From: JBBRBB01 sp963830175
GTDB lineage: Bacteria; Bacteroidota; Bacteroidia; Chitinophagales; Chitinophagaceae
Direction of reading: 5' to 3'
Assembly (NCBI GenBank): GCA_963830175.1
Contig: CAWHKV010000006.1
Span: 124,001 to 188,000, forward strand
Length of the DNA: 64,000 bases
Numbering within the stretch: the stretch's first letter is position 1; each line of letters opens with the position of its first letter. Position numbers and translations under genes: made by a program. Of this stretch, positions 9,651 to 19,123 are shown piece after piece. The notes under the pieces are model-generated. The model had not been told where the DNA came from and did no database searches. It saw nothing but the letters and a program-made list of their open reading frames with translations.

Positions 9651-9772
9651 GCAGTATTTTGAAGCAGGTTTCTTAAGATTTCAGCCAATTCACCAATTCT
9701 CCACAGATTCGCTAACACCCTATATATAAAGGTGTTTTAGCTTAAGTTCGCAATTAATAAAACAAGCAAAAA

Positions 9773-12700
9773 GTGAGATTAAAACAGCTTGAAATTAAAG
9801 GCTTTAAAAGCTTTGCAGATAAGACCGTTGTAAATTTTGATGAAGGCATTACCGGCATTATAGGTCCCAATGGTTGCGGTAAAAGTAATATTATAGACGC
9901 CGTTCGGTGGGTTATAGGTGAGCAAAAAATTTCAGCCCTGAGAAGTGAAAACCTTGATGCCCTTGTTTTTAACGGATCAAAAACCCGATCAGCAAGCGGT
10001 CTTGCCGAAGTTAGTTTAACCTTCGATAATACCCGAAACCTGCTTCCTACAGAATTTAGCACAGTTACAGTAACACGCCGGTTTTTTAAAAACGGTGAAA
10101 GCGAATACAGGCTGAATGATGTTACCTGCAGGTTAAAAGATATTCACAACCTATTTCTTGATACAGGAGTAAGTACAGATAGCTATGCCATTATAGAACT
10201 GGGCATGGTCGATGATATTATTAAAGACAAAGAAAACAGCCGCCGCCGTATGCTGGAACAGGCAGCCGGCATTACAATTTATAAAACAAGAAAAAAGGAA
10301 GCCAAATTAAAACTGGATGCTACTGAAACCGATCTTAACAGGATTGAAGACTTATTATTCGAGATAAACAACCAATTAAAATCTCTTGAAAGCCAGGCAC
10401 GAAAAGCCGAAAGATATTACGAGATTAAAAAAGATTATCGGGAGGTTTCAATAGAATTGGCCAAAGCATCATTAGAAGGCTTTAATACTGTTTATAAAGA
10501 TCTTACAGAAAAACAGCAGGAAGAAAGCGATAAAAAGGTGCAGATTGAAGCTGAAATTGCAACTGCTGAAGCGGAGATTGAAAAAGATAAACTAAATTTT
10601 ATTGAGCAGGAAAAAGCCTTGCAAACCATGCAACACGCTTTTAATGATCTTGTTCAAAATCTTCGTTCAAAAGAGAATGAAAAAAACCTTGCAAACCAAC
10701 GCCTGCAATTCTTAACTGAAAAGGAATCTGGTTTAAAAGATTTTCTTGCAAAAGCCAAAGAGCAATTAAAAAGTATTGAAGAATCTGTTCAATTTACAAG
10801 AACAAGTATTGATGAGGAAGAAAAAGAACTTATAAATATTCAGCATAAGGTTAGTGGCGAAAAACAGTCAGCTGATGATAAACGTCGTGAATTTGAAGAA
10901 AAACGTGCAGCGGTTGAAAAATTAAGACAACAACACCAGCAACTTCAGCGCAGTTTTTTTGATGCCGAGAAAAAAGTTGCAGTTGCAGATTCTTCCATTC
11001 AAAATTTGTTGCGAGCCCAACAGCAACTGGCAACAGAAAAAGCGAACAGGGAATTTGAAGCTGAGCAACTAAACAGCAAGCTAAAAGAGCAGGAAAATAC
11101 TTTACAGTTAAAACAAAGAGACTTAACCACCCTGCAGGAACACCAGGCAAAAACCAGGGAATTAATTTTACACACCCAAAAAGATTTAGAAGCATTACGC
11201 AATAAACTTGCTGAAGAAAACAGGAAACTCGATGCAAAGCGCAATGAGCATGCACTTCTAAAGAATCTGATCGATTCTATGGAAGGATACCCAGCCAGTG
11301 TAAAGTTTCTTCATAAAAATCCAAATTGGAATTATAAAGCCCCTATACTTTCAGACATTATTTATGTAAAAGAAGAATACCGCGCCGCGGTAGAAAATGT
11401 GCTTGAACCTTATCTCAACTATTATGTTGTTGAAAATCTTGAACAAGGCTTACAGGCCATTCAATTATTAGACTCTAATAAAAAAGGTAAAGCAAATTTC
11501 TTTTTACTTGATAAGCTAAACGAATCAGAAAATGATACGGGCGGTTTTGCTGCACATAAACCAGATGGAACAATTGATGCACTTAGTGTTATTGAAGTAG
11601 ATGAACAATTCAGGCACCTTGCGAATTTCCTTTTAAGAAATGTTTTTATTGCTGAAAGCGATGATGCACTTCAAAATAGCAATGGAAGTATTGTATTAGA
11701 AAAATCAGGGAAATATGTAAAAGGAAAATACTCTATCACCGGTGGAAGTGTTGGCTTATTTGAAGGTAAAAAGATTGGGCGTGTTAAAAACCTTGAAAAA
11801 TTATTAGACGATATAAAAAAGCAGGAAGAAGTTGTAAATAACCTGAAGCAGGAAATTAAATTAAAGCAGGATGATGTGTTGGAATACAACCAACAAATGG
11901 AAGAGAATGCAACCGACCAGGTACAACGCGAAATCAATACACTATCAAATGGCATTTTTGGTTTAAAGAATAAGTTAGAAAACCTGCACGCAAGTGAACA
12001 TAATGCAACCATCCGCAACCAGGAGATAGCAACCAGAATTCAAACCGAGCAGGAAGCAACAGGCCAAACACGTAATTTATTACAAGACTTTACCGCGCAA
12101 TTACAGCAAATAGTTGAGCAAATGCAAGCTGCTGAAGAATTGCACCGTAGTTCTGAAAAAGAATACACACTTGCATCGCAACAATACAATGAATCGAATA
12201 TTCTTTTTACCAGGCAACAAAGCAAGATCGTTGCTCTAAAAAAAGAATTTGAATTTAAAGAAAACCAGCTGCACCAATTGCATTCACAAATTGAACAGAA
12301 TACAAAACAATTATCAGAATCCTCAACCAATATTCAAAACAGTGAAACTTCACTTACTGAAGTAAAAACCTTACTTGAAGAACTAATAAAAAATCGCGAA
12401 GCTGAAGAGATTATTTTAAATCGTGCAGACCAGGCTTATTACAATCATCGAAGTCAGTTGCAGGAAAAGGAAAACCATCTAAAGCAGAAAGTAAAAAATA
12501 AAGAAATTATTGAACACCTTGTGGCAGACATAAAAGACAAGTTGAACGAACTTAAACTTCAGCTTGCGAGTATGAAAGAAAGGTTAAACGTAGAATTTAG
12601 AATAGAACTGGATGAAATTATAGACGAGCCCCGAAAAACAGAAACCGCGTTAGAAGATTTACAGGCTTCCTCCGATAAAATGAAAAAGCGCCTGGAGAAC

Positions 12701-13312
12701 ATTGGTGAAATTAACCCCACTGCCATAGAAGCTTTCCAGGAAATGAAAAACCGGTACGATTTCATCACCGAGCAGAAAAACGATCTTACCGATGCCAAAG
12801 ACAGTCTTATGCAAACCATTAAAGAAGTGGAAGCAACGGCAAACCAACAGTTTCTGGATACCTTTAATAAAGTAAGGGAGAATTTTCAAAAGGTATTTAA
12901 AGCCCTTTTTTCTGAAGAAGATACTGCCGACCTTGTTTTAGAAAACCCAGAAAACCTGGCAGAAACCGGGTTGGATATTGTTGCCAAGCCTAAGGGCAAA
13001 AGACCCTCGTCTATTACCCAGTTAAGTGGGGGCGAAAAAACACTCACAGCGACTGCTTTATTATTTGCGATATACCTTATAAAACCAGCCCCATTCTGTA
13101 TACTTGATGAAGTAGATGCGCCTCTTGATGACGCCAACGTTACCAAGTTCACGCAAATGATTCACCAGTTTAGTGAAAACAGCCAATTCATTATTGTAAC
13201 ACACAATAAAATGACCATGAGTGCTGTCGATGTAATTTATGGCGTAACCATGCAGGAAGCGGGAGTAAGCAAACTAGTTCCTGTTGATTTCCGGAGCCTA
13301 GCAGCCAATTAA
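9773..13312 (+). CDS. smc: Chromosome segregation protein SMC
   Basis: The 1179-residue ATPase organises and segregates the chromosome as a homodimer with ScpA and ScpB. The N-terminal head has Walker A GPNGCGKSN (about residues 32-40). Two long coiled coils (about 165-500 and 670-1000) flank a hinge beginning near MEGYPASVKF (503) and running to about 660. The C-terminal head has the signature LSGGEKTLTA and Walker B CILDEVDAPLDD. It starts at GTG 9773, giving the canonical MRLKQLEIKGFKSFAD. A 27-base imperfect hairpin with a T-run ends the gene. Confidence 0.97.
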   Translation: MRLKQLEIKGFKSFADKTVVNFDEGITGIIGPNGCGKSNIIDAVRWVIGEQKISALRSENLDALVFNGSKTRSASGLAEVSLTFDNTRNLLPTEFSTVTVTRRFFKNGESEYRLNDVTCRLKDIHNLFLDTGVSTDSYAIIELGMVDDIIKDKENSRRRMLEQAAGITIYKTRKKEAKLKLDATETDLNRIEDLLFEINNQLKSLESQARKAERYYEIKKDYREVSIELAKASLEGFNTVYKDLTEKQQEESDKKVQIEAEIATAEAEIEKDKLNFIEQEKALQTMQHAFNDLVQNLRSKENEKNLANQRLQFLTEKESGLKDFLAKAKEQLKSIEESVQFTRTSIDEEEKELINIQHKVSGEKQSADDKRREFEEKRAAVEKLRQQHQQLQRSFFDAEKKVAVADSSIQNLLRAQQQLATEKANREFEAEQLNSKLKEQENTLQLKQRDLTTLQEHQAKTRELILHTQKDLEALRNKLAEENRKLDAKRNEHALLKNLIDSMEGYPASVKFLHKNPNWNYKAPILSDIIYVKEEYRAAVENVLEPYLNYYVVENLEQGLQAIQLLDSNKKGKANFFLLDKLNESENDTGGFAAHKPDGTIDALSVIEVDEQFRHLANFLLRNVFIAESDDALQNSNGSIVLEKSGKYVKGKYSITGGSVGLFEGKKIGRVKNLEKLLDDIKKQEEVVNNLKQEIKLKQDDVLEYNQQMEENATDQVQREINTLSNGIFGLKNKLENLHASEHNATIRNQEIATRIQTEQEATGQTRNLLQDFTAQLQQIVEQMQAAEELHRSSEKEYTLASQQYNESNILFTRQQSKIVALKKEFEFKENQLHQLHSQIEQNTKQLSESSTNIQNSETSLTEVKTLLEELIKNREAEEIILNRADQAYYNHRSQLQEKENHLKQKVKNKEIIEHLVADIKDKLNELKLQLASMKERLNVEFRIELDEIIDEPRKTETALEDLQASSDKMKKRLENIGEINPTAIEAFQEMKNRYDFITEQKNDLTDAKDSLMQTIKEVEATANQQFLDTFNKVRENFQKVFKALFSEEDTADLVLENPENLAETGLDIVAKPKGKRPSSITQLSGGEKTLTATALLFAIYLIKPAPFCILDEVDAPLDDANVTKFTQMIHQFSENSQFIIVTHNKMTMSAVDVIYGVTMQEAGVSKLVPVDFRSLAAN

Positions 13313-13320
13313 AAAAATTA

Positions 13321-13354
13321 GGGCACCTCGCTTTAGCGACGATGCCCTTTTTTT
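13321..13354 (+). terminator. Rho-independent terminator of smc
   Basis: A GC-rich hairpin (GGGCACCTCGC, TTTA loop, GCGACGATGCCC, with one internal mismatch) is followed by seven T residues, nine bases after the smc stop codon. Confidence 0.85.
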
Positions 13355-13455
13355 AACCCTGCTGCAAAAAAGTTTAAGAATACTCTCTAATAATTAATAG
13401 ACGTTACGCCTTCTTACAGGTTTAAAAGCAATTCATTTTTTTTTAAAATTATTCT

Positions 13456-13767
13456 ATGAACAGGATTGATAAAATTTTGGAATACCTGCAGGCAGAACCG
13501 GAAGACAACTTTCTAAGGCACGCCCTTGCGCTTGAGTATATTAAAGATGGAAAAGATGAGGATGCACAAAAATTATTTGAATCCATTCTTGCCGATCACC
13601 CTGACTACATAGGTTCATATTACCACCTCGGAAAATTACTGGAGAGAAATGGTGAAAAAGATACTGCAATTGAGTGGTATGATAAAGGAATGGTCGCCGC
13701 AAAAAAAGCGGGTGATCAGCATGCTTACAACGAATTGCAGGCGGCTTATGAAGATCTTGTTTATTGA
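13456..13767 (+). CDS. Small TPR-repeat protein
   Basis: The 103-residue cytoplasmic protein consists of about two and a half tetratricopeptide repeats: PEDNFLRHALALEYIKDG, HPDYIGSYYHLGKLLERNG and the helix AIEWYDKGMVAAKKAG. Such small TPR proteins act as protein-binding adaptors; the partner is not known. It is separated from smc by a terminator and so has its own transcript. It converges with the TIM-barrel gene and its TGA directly abuts that gene's stop codon. Confidence 0.85.
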   Translation: MNRIDKILEYLQAEPEDNFLRHALALEYIKDGKDEDAQKLFESILADHPDYIGSYYHLGKLLERNGEKDTAIEWYDKGMVAAKKAGDQHAYNELQAAYEDLVY

Positions 13768-14691
13768 TCAAAGAAAGTCGTCGCTTTGCCGGTAGGCGTT
13801 TATAACCGCTACCTCTCCCTCCTTGCCCTGTTTGGCGTTACCATGTTCCATACCCAGTATGCCTTTATATCCTTTTTGGTAAATGTGCTTAAAGATATTT
13901 TTATAGTTTATTTCGCCTGTGGTAGGCTCATTCCTTCCGGGGTTATCGCCAATTTGAAAATAGGCTATTTCTTCCCAGGTTTTATCTATGTTATTTATAA
14001 TGTTTCCCTCGTTACGCTGCATATGAAATATGTCATATAGCACTTTGCATGAAGGGCTATTTACCCCTTTACAAATAAGATAGGTTTGATCTGATGTTTG
14101 AAGAAACAGGTTGGGGCTGTCACTCAATGGCTCCAAAACCATAACAATATTATGAGGAGCTAAAATATCTGCACCCCTGCGTAATGCATCAATAACATTT
14201 GCAGTTTGTATACCGATCGGTAAATTTCGCTCAAAGTCACCGGGAACAACGGTAACCCAGGTAGCATTAACACGCTTTGCAACATCCACCGCATCACGGC
14301 ACCCTTTTAAAAATATTTCTACGTAATCCTTTTTTCCTGCCGCTAATGTATTGGCAGAATTTCCACCTTTCTCAACCACAAAAACGCCCATGTTCATTCC
14401 AAGTTTATTTAATAGCGCGCCTATTTTATTTTGTTGTTCAACTGTGCGCCCCATCATTCCATTATCCTCGATAGACCTGAAACCTGCATCATAACCAAAT
14501 TGAATCTGGTCAAGAAAATTGTTTCCGGCACTGTTTGCAAACATGCCATCATGAAAAGCATAATTTAAATGAAAAATTTCATGAGGATTTTTATCGCGGC
14601 TGGTTGCATTTGCATTTAAAAGGCTTCCAGAAAGCAAGCCGGCTGCACTACCTGCCAACCCTTTCTTTAAAAAATTACGTCGCTGAATCAT
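13768..14691 (-). CDS. Tat-exported TIM-barrel isomerase-like protein
   Basis: The 307-residue protein belongs to the xylose isomerase-like/hydroxypyruvate isomerase TIM-barrel superfamily. A Tat signal (QRRNFLKKG then an Ala/Gly-rich hydrophobic stretch) occupies residues 1-30. Metal-ligand candidates are seen in MVLEPLSD, LYDIFHMQRNEG, FQIGDNPGRNEP and GILGMEHG. It probably isomerises a ketose or hydroxy-carbonyl compound outside the cytoplasm. I chose ATG 14691 because the longer frame, opening at 14886, would run over the start of the divergent apbE and lacks signal logic. The intergenic gap to apbE is 82 bases and must hold both promoters. Confidence 0.85.
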   Translation of the reverse strand: MIQRRNFLKKGLAGSAAGLLSGSLLNANATSRDKNPHEIFHLNYAFHDGMFANSAGNNFLDQIQFGYDAGFRSIEDNGMMGRTVEQQNKIGALLNKLGMNMGVFVVEKGGNSANTLAAGKKDYVEIFLKGCRDAVDVAKRVNATWVTVVPGDFERNLPIGIQTANVIDALRRGADILAPHNIVMVLEPLSDSPNLFLQTSDQTYLICKGVNSPSCKVLYDIFHMQRNEGNIINNIDKTWEEIAYFQIGDNPGRNEPTTGEINYKNIFKHIYQKGYKGILGMEHGNAKQGKEGEVAVINAYRQSDDFL

Positions 14692-14773
14692 GATGCTGTT
14701 AAGGTTTATAGAATAAATGAATTGAAAAGATAAGTGCAATAAATTTACCTGCTTAATTATCAACAAAGCACAA

Positions 14774-15760
14774 TTGAAGAATAAATTTTTGCTTGTTCTT
14801 GTTTTATTTTCCGTTACGGTTTGCGATGCCCAGTTGCAACGCTTCATTTTCACGCAACCTAAGATGGGCTCCCCGCTAAATATCATATTTTTTACAAATG
14901 ATGAAACCGGCGCAAAAGCAGCCGCTGATGCGTGCTTCGCCCTTGCAGATTCACTGAATGATATTTTCAGTGATTATCTGGTTAACAGTGAAATTAACAG
15001 GTTGTCGGCAACCGCAGGGAAAGACACAATATTTAAACCCTCCCTCCCATTAATGGAAATACTAAAACAAAGTAAAGATGCGTGGAGGACAAGCGATCAT
15101 GCTTTTGATATTACCCTGGGTTCTATATCAATGATTTGGAGAGCGTCCAGGAAAGATGGGAAATTTCCTTCAAAAGAGTCCATTCTTACTGCAGTGAAAC
15201 ATTCAGGTGCACAACATTTAATCATTCAGAAAAATGGTGTTTCAATTAATTTGGAAGGCATTAAATTAGACCTCGGAGGTATAGCCAAAGGATATGTAGC
15301 ACAACAATTAATTAATTTACTGCAAACCAAAAACATTAAAATGGCATTGGTTGATGCAGGTGGTGATATTGTATGTTCAGGTTCACCACCCAATGCCAAT
15401 GGGTGGAAAATTGGGATAGGAACCGATTCAACACAAACCCAAAAACAGGTAAGCATTTTTAATAAGGCAATAGCAACTTCAGGTGATCTCTACCAATTCG
15501 TAGAACACAATGGAAAAAGGTATTCTCATATAATTGACCCAGCAACGGGCTATGGCATAACGAAACAGCGTAAAGTAACAGTGATAGCTAATGATGGAGC
15601 AACAGCAGATTGGCTAGCTTCTGCCTGCAGTATATTATCACATAACAAATCAAAAAGATTAATAAAGAAATATAACGCTGCTCTTTATATTGAAACTCAA
15701 AAAAGAGGGCGGGTTAAAACAACATATACGAACAACATGAAGTGGTATTTATCCAAATAA
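14774..15760 (+). CDS. apbE: FAD:protein FMN transferase (ApbE family)
   Basis: The 328-residue exported protein transfers FMN from FAD to a threonine of target flavoproteins such as NqrB/NqrC or RnfG. A signal peptide (FLLVLVLFSVTV, then CDAQ) is followed by MGSPLNIIFF, the KLDLGGIAKGYVAQQ motif, VDAGGDI, and HIIDPATGYG near the C-terminus, all diagnostic for ApbE. The start is TTG at 14774, placed directly before KNKFLLVLV; no ATG fits. It is divergent from the TIM-barrel gene. The target flavoprotein is not in the window. Confidence 0.88.
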   Translation: MKNKFLLVLVLFSVTVCDAQLQRFIFTQPKMGSPLNIIFFTNDETGAKAAADACFALADSLNDIFSDYLVNSEINRLSATAGKDTIFKPSLPLMEILKQSKDAWRTSDHAFDITLGSISMIWRASRKDGKFPSKESILTAVKHSGAQHLIIQKNGVSINLEGIKLDLGGIAKGYVAQQLINLLQTKNIKMALVDAGGDIVCSGSPPNANGWKIGIGTDSTQTQKQVSIFNKAIATSGDLYQFVEHNGKRYSHIIDPATGYGITKQRKVTVIANDGATADWLASACSILSHNKSKRLIKKYNAALYIETQKRGRVKTTYTNNMKWYLSK

Positions 15761-15813
15761 AACTGTGGTGAACATTAAATAATGTTACATATTATTGAAT
15801 TTCAAGTAAACCA

Positions 15814-16767
15814 ATGAACAGAAAGTTTATAATATTTTTAGTTTTAAGTATAGGGCTTTCTTCAGTAAAAGGTCAAACACAATCTGCTCAAAGTTATAAA
15901 GCATCTTTGCCAGGTAATGGGTACACATTTACGATGGTCGCCATACCCGGCGGCACATATTTAATGGGAAATAATACTCCCGGATTTTGTGAGGCAGATG
16001 AGCAGCCAGTTCACTTAGTTTATCTTGATAGTTTTTATATGGGCGCTACTGAAGTTACCTATGAGATGTATGATGCATTTGCCCACGATGAAACTTTTTC
16101 CATTAATTCTACAGTAGATGCTATAACCCGACCCAGCCAGCCATATATTGATGTTACATTAGGTATGGGTAAAGCCGGCGGTTTCCCTGCCAACAGTATG
16201 CAGCAATTCGGAGCATTAATGTTTTGTAAATGGCTTTATGAAAAAACCGGAACGTTTTTCAGGTTACCAACCGAAGCCGAGTGGGAGTACGGATGCCGTG
16301 CAAATACTACCACCATATATCCATTCGGAAACGACTCCTCAGAACTAAAAAAGTATGCCTGGTATGCAGGTAACAGCGGTGGCAAATATCATAAAACAGG
16401 CGAGCTGTTACCTAATGCTTTCGGACTGTATGATATGCTTGGAAATGTGAGCGAATGGACGCTGGATCAGTATGATGAAACCTTTTACAAATCTAATGGT
16501 GATACCATTTTCAACCCGGTTAAATTACCTGTAGGTAAAAATCCGAGAAGTTTACGGGGGGGAAATTATTACAGCACGGCAAAAGAAACAAGAAGCGCTG
16601 CCCGTATGAAATCTAACCCAATTTGGAACCGTCGCGACCCACAGGTACCGAAAAGTAAATGGTGGAATGCTGATGCTCCTTTTGTTGGCTTCAGGCTGCT
16701 ACAACCCATTAATCAACCAACTGCCCAACAAGCAGAAGATTTCTTTAAATTGTATCTTGGTAAATAA
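15814..16767 (+). CDS. SUMF1/FGE-fold protein lacking catalytic cysteines
   Basis: The 317-residue secreted protein (signal peptide to about residue 20, SSVKGQ) has the formylglycine-generating-enzyme fold. Features are MVAIPGGTYLMG, LDSFYMGATEVTYEMYDAF, RLPTEAEWEYGCRA, YDMLGNVSEWTLDQYD, SLRGGNYY and FVGFR at the C-terminus. In true FGE a Cys pair follows the RGG segment; here the region reads TRSAARMKSNP with no cysteine. It is therefore probably not a sulfatase activator but a binding or structural relative. The Gfo/Idh oxidoreductase starts 19 bases downstream, so the two are likely co-transcribed and may share a sugar-related pathway. Confidence 0.85.
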   Translation: MNRKFIIFLVLSIGLSSVKGQTQSAQSYKASLPGNGYTFTMVAIPGGTYLMGNNTPGFCEADEQPVHLVYLDSFYMGATEVTYEMYDAFAHDETFSINSTVDAITRPSQPYIDVTLGMGKAGGFPANSMQQFGALMFCKWLYEKTGTFFRLPTEAEWEYGCRANTTTIYPFGNDSSELKKYAWYAGNSGGKYHKTGELLPNAFGLYDMLGNVSEWTLDQYDETFYKSNGDTIFNPVKLPVGKNPRSLRGGNYYSTAKETRSAARMKSNPIWNRRDPQVPKSKWWNADAPFVGFRLLQPINQPTAQQAEDFFKLYLGK

Positions 16768-16786
16768 TAAAAAAAATAAAAATTAC

Positions 16787-18118
16787 ATGAATAACGATGC
16801 ACCTCAACCATCATCACGCAGAAATTTTGTAAAACAAACGGCCTTAGCTGCAGGTGGTTTAATAGCTATGCCCCTTTTTTCCAGGGCTAATTATTTTTCG
16901 GGTTCGGATGATGTTATTAAAATAGCATTGATTGGTTGCGGTCTTCGTGGAACTGGCGCAGCCTCACAGGCGCTATCCACAAAACAAAATGTAAAACTGG
17001 TAGCGATGGCTGATGCCTTCCGCGACAGGCTTGATGGGTGTTATAAAGCATTGTCATCTGAAGACGCCAGTGATTCAGGAAGTTTAGCTGCAAAGATGGA
17101 TGTTCCCGAAGAAAGAAAGTTTGTAGGATTTGATGCATATAAAAAAGCAATCGCCCTGGCAGATGTGGTAATACTTACCACCCCACCCGGTTTCAGGCCG
17201 ATACATTTTGAAGAAGCGGTAAACCAGAACAAACACATTTTTATGGAAAAGCCTGTTGCCACCGATCCTGCAGGCATTCAAAGAGTATTGGCTGCTGCAG
17301 CCATTGCGAAGCAAAAAAAGCTAAACGTGGTTGTGGGATTACAAAGACATTATCAAAATTCTTACAGGGAATTATATAAAAGAAAAGATCTTATCGGTGA
17401 TATAACTTCTGCACAGGCATGGTGGAACAACGATGGCGTATGGGTGAATCTGCGCAAACCTGAGCAAACAGAAATGGCTTACCAAATGCGTAACTGGTAT
17501 TATTTTGTTTGGCTATGTGGAGATCATATAACTGAACAACATATTCATAACCTGGATGTTATTAATTGGTTCAAGGGAGGATACCCGGTTAAGGCACAAG
17601 GTATGGGTGGAAGAGAAGTGAGAAAAGGTGCTGAATTTGGTGAAATTTTCGACCATCATTTTGTGGAATTTCACTATGCCGATGGTACCATATTAAACAG
17701 CCAGTGCAGGCATATTCCAAAGACAATGAGCAAGGTAGATGAACTGCTGATAGGTACTAAAGGAAAAATTTATTGCGACGCCGCAAACATTGTTGACAGG
17801 TCGGGCAAAGTCTTATATCAATACGATAAAAAAAATGAAAACAACCCATACCAAACGGAGCATGATGAGTTGTTTGATGCAATAGCCAAAGGCGATTACA
17901 AATTTGCAGATGCAGAAAACGGTGCATACAGCACCATGACTTCCATACTAGGCAGACTGGCAACATACAGCGGGCAGGAAATAGGCTGGGAACAAGCCAT
18001 TAACTCGGGCATAAACCTGCAACCTGCAAGCTATGAATGGGATGCCACACCGCCTGTATTACCTAATGAGGATGGGTTTTACCCGCACGCGGTGCCTGGT
18101 GTAACAAAATATTTTTAA
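16787..18118 (+). CDS. Gfo/Idh/MocA family oxidoreductase, Tat-exported
   Basis: The 443-residue protein starts with a Tat signal (SSRRNFVKQTALAAGGL). A Rossmann NAD(P)-binding fold follows (IALIGCGLRGTGAA) with the family's MEKPVATDPAGI segment (the lysine is catalytic) and the C-terminal alpha/beta domain (HIHNLDVINWFKGG). It should oxidise or epimerise a sugar or inositol-like substrate using a bound nicotinamide cofactor. I chose ATG 16787, 19 bases after the SUMF1-fold gene, because the upstream in-frame extension overlaps that gene and would bury the twin-arginine motif. Substrate unknown. Confidence 0.9.
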   Translation: MNNDAPQPSSRRNFVKQTALAAGGLIAMPLFSRANYFSGSDDVIKIALIGCGLRGTGAASQALSTKQNVKLVAMADAFRDRLDGCYKALSSEDASDSGSLAAKMDVPEERKFVGFDAYKKAIALADVVILTTPPGFRPIHFEEAVNQNKHIFMEKPVATDPAGIQRVLAAAAIAKQKKLNVVVGLQRHYQNSYRELYKRKDLIGDITSAQAWWNNDGVWVNLRKPEQTEMAYQMRNWYYFVWLCGDHITEQHIHNLDVINWFKGGYPVKAQGMGGREVRKGAEFGEIFDHHFVEFHYADGTILNSQCRHIPKTMSKVDELLIGTKGKIYCDAANIVDRSGKVLYQYDKKNENNPYQTEHDELFDAIAKGDYKFADAENGAYSTMTSILGRLATYSGQEIGWEQAINSGINLQPASYEWDATPPVLPNEDGFYPHAVPGVTKYF

Positions 18119-18122
18119 GAGG

Positions 18123-19058
18123 TTAAATGGAATTATACAGCGGTGTGCTGATATAACGCAGACCAGAATCTACCACGAGCGTGCATACTGTTTTGCCGGG
18201 GCCCAGTTGTTCTGCAATGCGTATGGCAGCTACCACGTTTGATCCTGTTGAGGTGCCGGCAAAAATACCTTCTTCTTTTGCCAGCCTCCTTGCCATTTGC
18301 ATGGATTCTTCTGTTGAAACAGTAAGAATTTCATTCACTATTTCAGGTTGCCATAGTGGAGGAATAAATCCGATTCCTATGCCTTCAATTTTATGGGAGC
18401 CTGATGGCTTTCCTGAAAGTACCGCAGATTCTTCGGGCTCAACTGCATATATTTTTATGTCGCTGTTTAATTTTAATAATGATTTTGTAACGCCGTGAAT
18501 GGAATGTGCAGTGCTAACTGCGTGAACAAAAGCATCAACCTTTCCATCAGTTTGTTTAATTATTTCTTCACCAAGCGGAAAATAACCGGTTTCGGCATCG
18601 TGGTTATTTAATTGGTCGGCCCACCAATGCCCGGGCTGCTCACTGATCTTCCGTGAGGTTTCAATCATTCCTTTTATTAAATCCGCTGTTATTTTTTTAT
18701 TATCGCTAATAACATCTGTGATCTTTGCCCCAAAAGCCTTCATGGTTATGCGTTTTTCATTACTGAAAGCATCAGAAAAAACAGCATGAAACTTATAACC
18801 TTTGGATGCGCAAACAAATGCAAGAGAAATACCCGTTGTACCGGCAGTGTACTCAACAACAGTACTCTCTTTTTGCAAAAAACCCTTTGTAACAGCGTTT
18901 TCAATTACAGCTTTGGCCATACGGTCTTTCATACTGCCGGTAGGGTTCGCACTTTCTAATTTAGCAACAATGCGTGCACCGTTTTTAGGTGAGATATTCT
19001 TTAATTCAACCAATGGCGTATTGCCTATGGCATCTGCAATAAATGGTGATTTATGCAT
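18123..19058 (-). CDS. PLP-dependent cysteine synthase family protein
   Basis: The 311-residue fold-type II PLP enzyme carries GNTPLVEL, the Schiff-base lysine in NPTGSMKDRMA, the TAGTTGISLAF phosphate/substrate loop and the C-terminal VVDSGLRYIST. It is related to O-acetylserine sulfhydrylase (CysK/CysM) and cystathionine beta-synthase. The length is that of CysK, but the substrate loop TAGTTG differs from the usual TSGNTG, so another amino-acid substrate is possible. ATG 19058 (MHKSPFIADAIGNTP) gives the usual short N-terminus; the longer frame to 19124 would touch the neighbouring stop codon. It converges with the Gfo/Idh gene four bases away. Confidence 0.85.
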   Translation of the reverse strand: MHKSPFIADAIGNTPLVELKNISPKNGARIVAKLESANPTGSMKDRMAKAVIENAVTKGFLQKESTVVEYTAGTTGISLAFVCASKGYKFHAVFSDAFSNEKRITMKAFGAKITDVISDNKKITADLIKGMIETSRKISEQPGHWWADQLNNHDAETGYFPLGEEIIKQTDGKVDAFVHAVSTAHSIHGVTKSLLKLNSDIKIYAVEPEESAVLSGKPSGSHKIEGIGIGFIPPLWQPEIVNEILTVSTEESMQMARRLAKEEGIFAGTSTGSNVVAAIRIAEQLGPGKTVCTLVVDSGLRYISTPLYNSI

Positions 19059-19123
19059 GAGATAGGTTTTGTATGTTATGAAATATATTGACCGAACTGA
19101 AAAAATTTCACAAACAAACGACA

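Noticed and set aside
9714..9736. Inverted repeat AACACC...GGTGTT before smc
   Set aside because: Short arms and an 11-base AT loop with only four T residues after it; too weak to call a terminator or operator.
10851..12819. Minus-strand frames of 80-134 residues inside smc
   Set aside because: They are Cys/Phe/Leu-rich mirror images of the coiled-coil codons.
13768..14886. Longer TIM-barrel frame extending to 14886
   Set aside because: It crosses the apbE start and lacks a signal peptide; ATG 14691 gives a proper Tat signal.
15814..16767. Calling this the sulfatase-activating formylglycine enzyme
   Set aside because: The catalytic cysteines are missing.
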